Source: Strongylocentrotus purpuratus
Lineage: Eukaryota > Echinodermata > Echinoidea > Camarodonta > Strongylocentrotidae
Reading direction: 5' to 3'
DNA length: 64,000 nucleotides
Assembly: GCF_000002235.5 (NCBI RefSeq)
Contig: NW_022145613.1
Span: 4,390,447-4,454,446 of the forward strand
A program made the position numbers and the translations under genes. Under the pieces are notes generated by a model. The model ran no database searches, had not been told where the DNA came from, and saw nothing but the letters and a program-made list of their open reading frames with translations. This document shows, in pieces, positions 62,865 through 64,000 of this stretch (the stretch's first letter is position 1; each line of letters begins with the position of its first letter).

Positions 62865-64000
62865 TCTTCGATAGCCTACCTTTGATTCAGTTAACGTTCT
62901 TCCCGCTCACATGCAAGTTTGTTCTCGTTATGCTACAAACGATTTTGCATGGCAAATATTCATTTCCACCCACTTGATCAATATCATTCCGAAATTCATA
63001 ACGCCGCCGGGAAGGTTCTCATCGAGGCATCATTAGCATGGTAACAAATCTCTCGAATGCAGTCAAGTCACTGGTGGTGACAGTATGATACTTTTTGTGA
63101 TCCCAGTCTCATATAAACAACAAATGGCACAGCTAGTGTAAGTATACGTTGGGTTTAATAATCTACCTAAGTTTGAATTGTCTTCTTCAAATTCTTCACA
63201 TAATAATAGTTCAACGAATGCCTGTGTAATTGGTGGACCGTTCATGCCTGGAATTCTCTCTTGTCTAGAGCATCTAAAGACCCTTTATCTTAGCAATATT
63301 ACTACCTAGGTTTCCTCCCGACCAAGCTTCTTTTATGACGTATACGTTAAGCCTCGGTCACAAATGCCATTACGAACTGCTACGAATGCCGTACGAACGA
63401 TTTTCAGACAATGGAAATTGTTGTTTGAAATTATTGCTGCAGTTGTCACTTGGCACCTGCTAATAAGGAAAAGAATGATATTATTAAAACTAAATAATCC
63501 AAACCAATGCTATGTTGTTTTTTACAATTCATAATAACGAGATGCAATTAAATCAAAGACAAAACTTAGGGCTACTCTTACTATCGCTTCAGATAAAAAT
63601 GCCGAGCGAATGATTCAACAACCTGCGGACAATTTATATATATATTTATTTACTTATTTGTATTTATACATATTTCTACAGGTACACATGATCAGATATT
63701 AATCTGTTTCCCATCTTGGATCTGGTAAAGCATAATACATGTATAACAACTTGTAACAATAACAAAGTATAAAAAAAGGAAAATACAATACAACGACATT
63801 GTGGCAGACATATTTTACACACTAAAATGCACTGGGTTATCATACTTCATGATTCATCAAACCTTGTTAGATGTGATTCTGCTCTTGCTTTTATATATTT
63901 GTTATTCTACGTATGTGTCTTTCCTCCCACTCTCTACCATCCCTCTCGTGCATGAAAATTACTCGGTAAATCGGTTGCAGCGAAGGCTACAAAGGCGAAG

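Larger units (their letters stand above)
53691..64000. other. No recognisable gene
   Basis: AT-rich sequence with microsatellites and short unrecognised ORFs. A GCCTCGGTCACAAATGCC-type stretch with near-decamer TACGAAnnnC repeats (about 63352-63402) resembles a dispersed repeat. A T run lies at 54008-54019. CRE octamer at 60688-60695. The right edge shows no exon signature. Confidence 0.6.

Overview
This is eukaryotic nuclear DNA from a multicellular animal, most likely a marine deuterostome invertebrate such as a sea urchin. The base composition is AT-rich (roughly 36% GC by eye). Genes are split into short exons by long introns with GT-AG ends. There are many GA, GT and AT microsatellites, poly-G runs, small inverted-repeat elements, and a SINE-like repeat of a type I associate with echinoderms and lancelets. 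No bacterial operon, rRNA, tRNA, CRISPR array or phage feature is present. Most open reading frames here are chance or microsatellite translations. The organism call is an inference from repeats and gene style, not from a species-specific sequence.

The one gene I can read with confidence is a Ca2+/calmodulin-dependent cyclic nucleotide phosphodiesterase (PDE1 family). It lies on the minus strand from about 27.4 kb to beyond the left edge. Six exons chain in phase: 27376-27385 (start codon plus ten coding bases, tentative), 24949-25023, 23475-23751, 17799-17984, 17085-17151 and 2055-2171. Every junction has a GT donor and AG acceptor, and the codon phases (1, 1, 2, 2, 0) agree across all five joins. 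Together they give the first 244 residues. These comprise a novel N-terminus, a basic amphipathic helix matching a calmodulin-binding/autoinhibitory segment of PDE1, the linker, and the beginning of the PDE catalytic fold. The HD-type metal-binding histidines must lie left of base 1.

Layout. 1-2054: start of intron 6. 2172-17084: a 14.9 kb intron holding most of the simple repeats, two palindromic elements, a SINE-like repeat and a tandem duplication. 17152-27375: the remaining introns, with a striking poly-G foldback element and a minisatellite. 27376-27500: a GC-richer putative promoter with a perfect CRE, an E-box, a GC-box-like site and two tiny upstream ORFs. 27.5-64 kb: probably intergenic, or far-upstream/intronic sequence of something unseen. 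It contains a TTAA-flanked MITE, two tandem repeats, many microsatellites, and a decayed zinc-finger coding fragment at 53.0 kb that may be a retroelement remnant.

No multi-gene system is visible. The most interesting items are the complete 5' part of an invertebrate PDE1 with an unusual N-terminus, a CRE-bearing putative promoter on a cAMP/cGMP phosphodiesterase gene, the over-frequent CRE octamer across the window, the nested poly-G foldback element, and the zinc-finger fragment.
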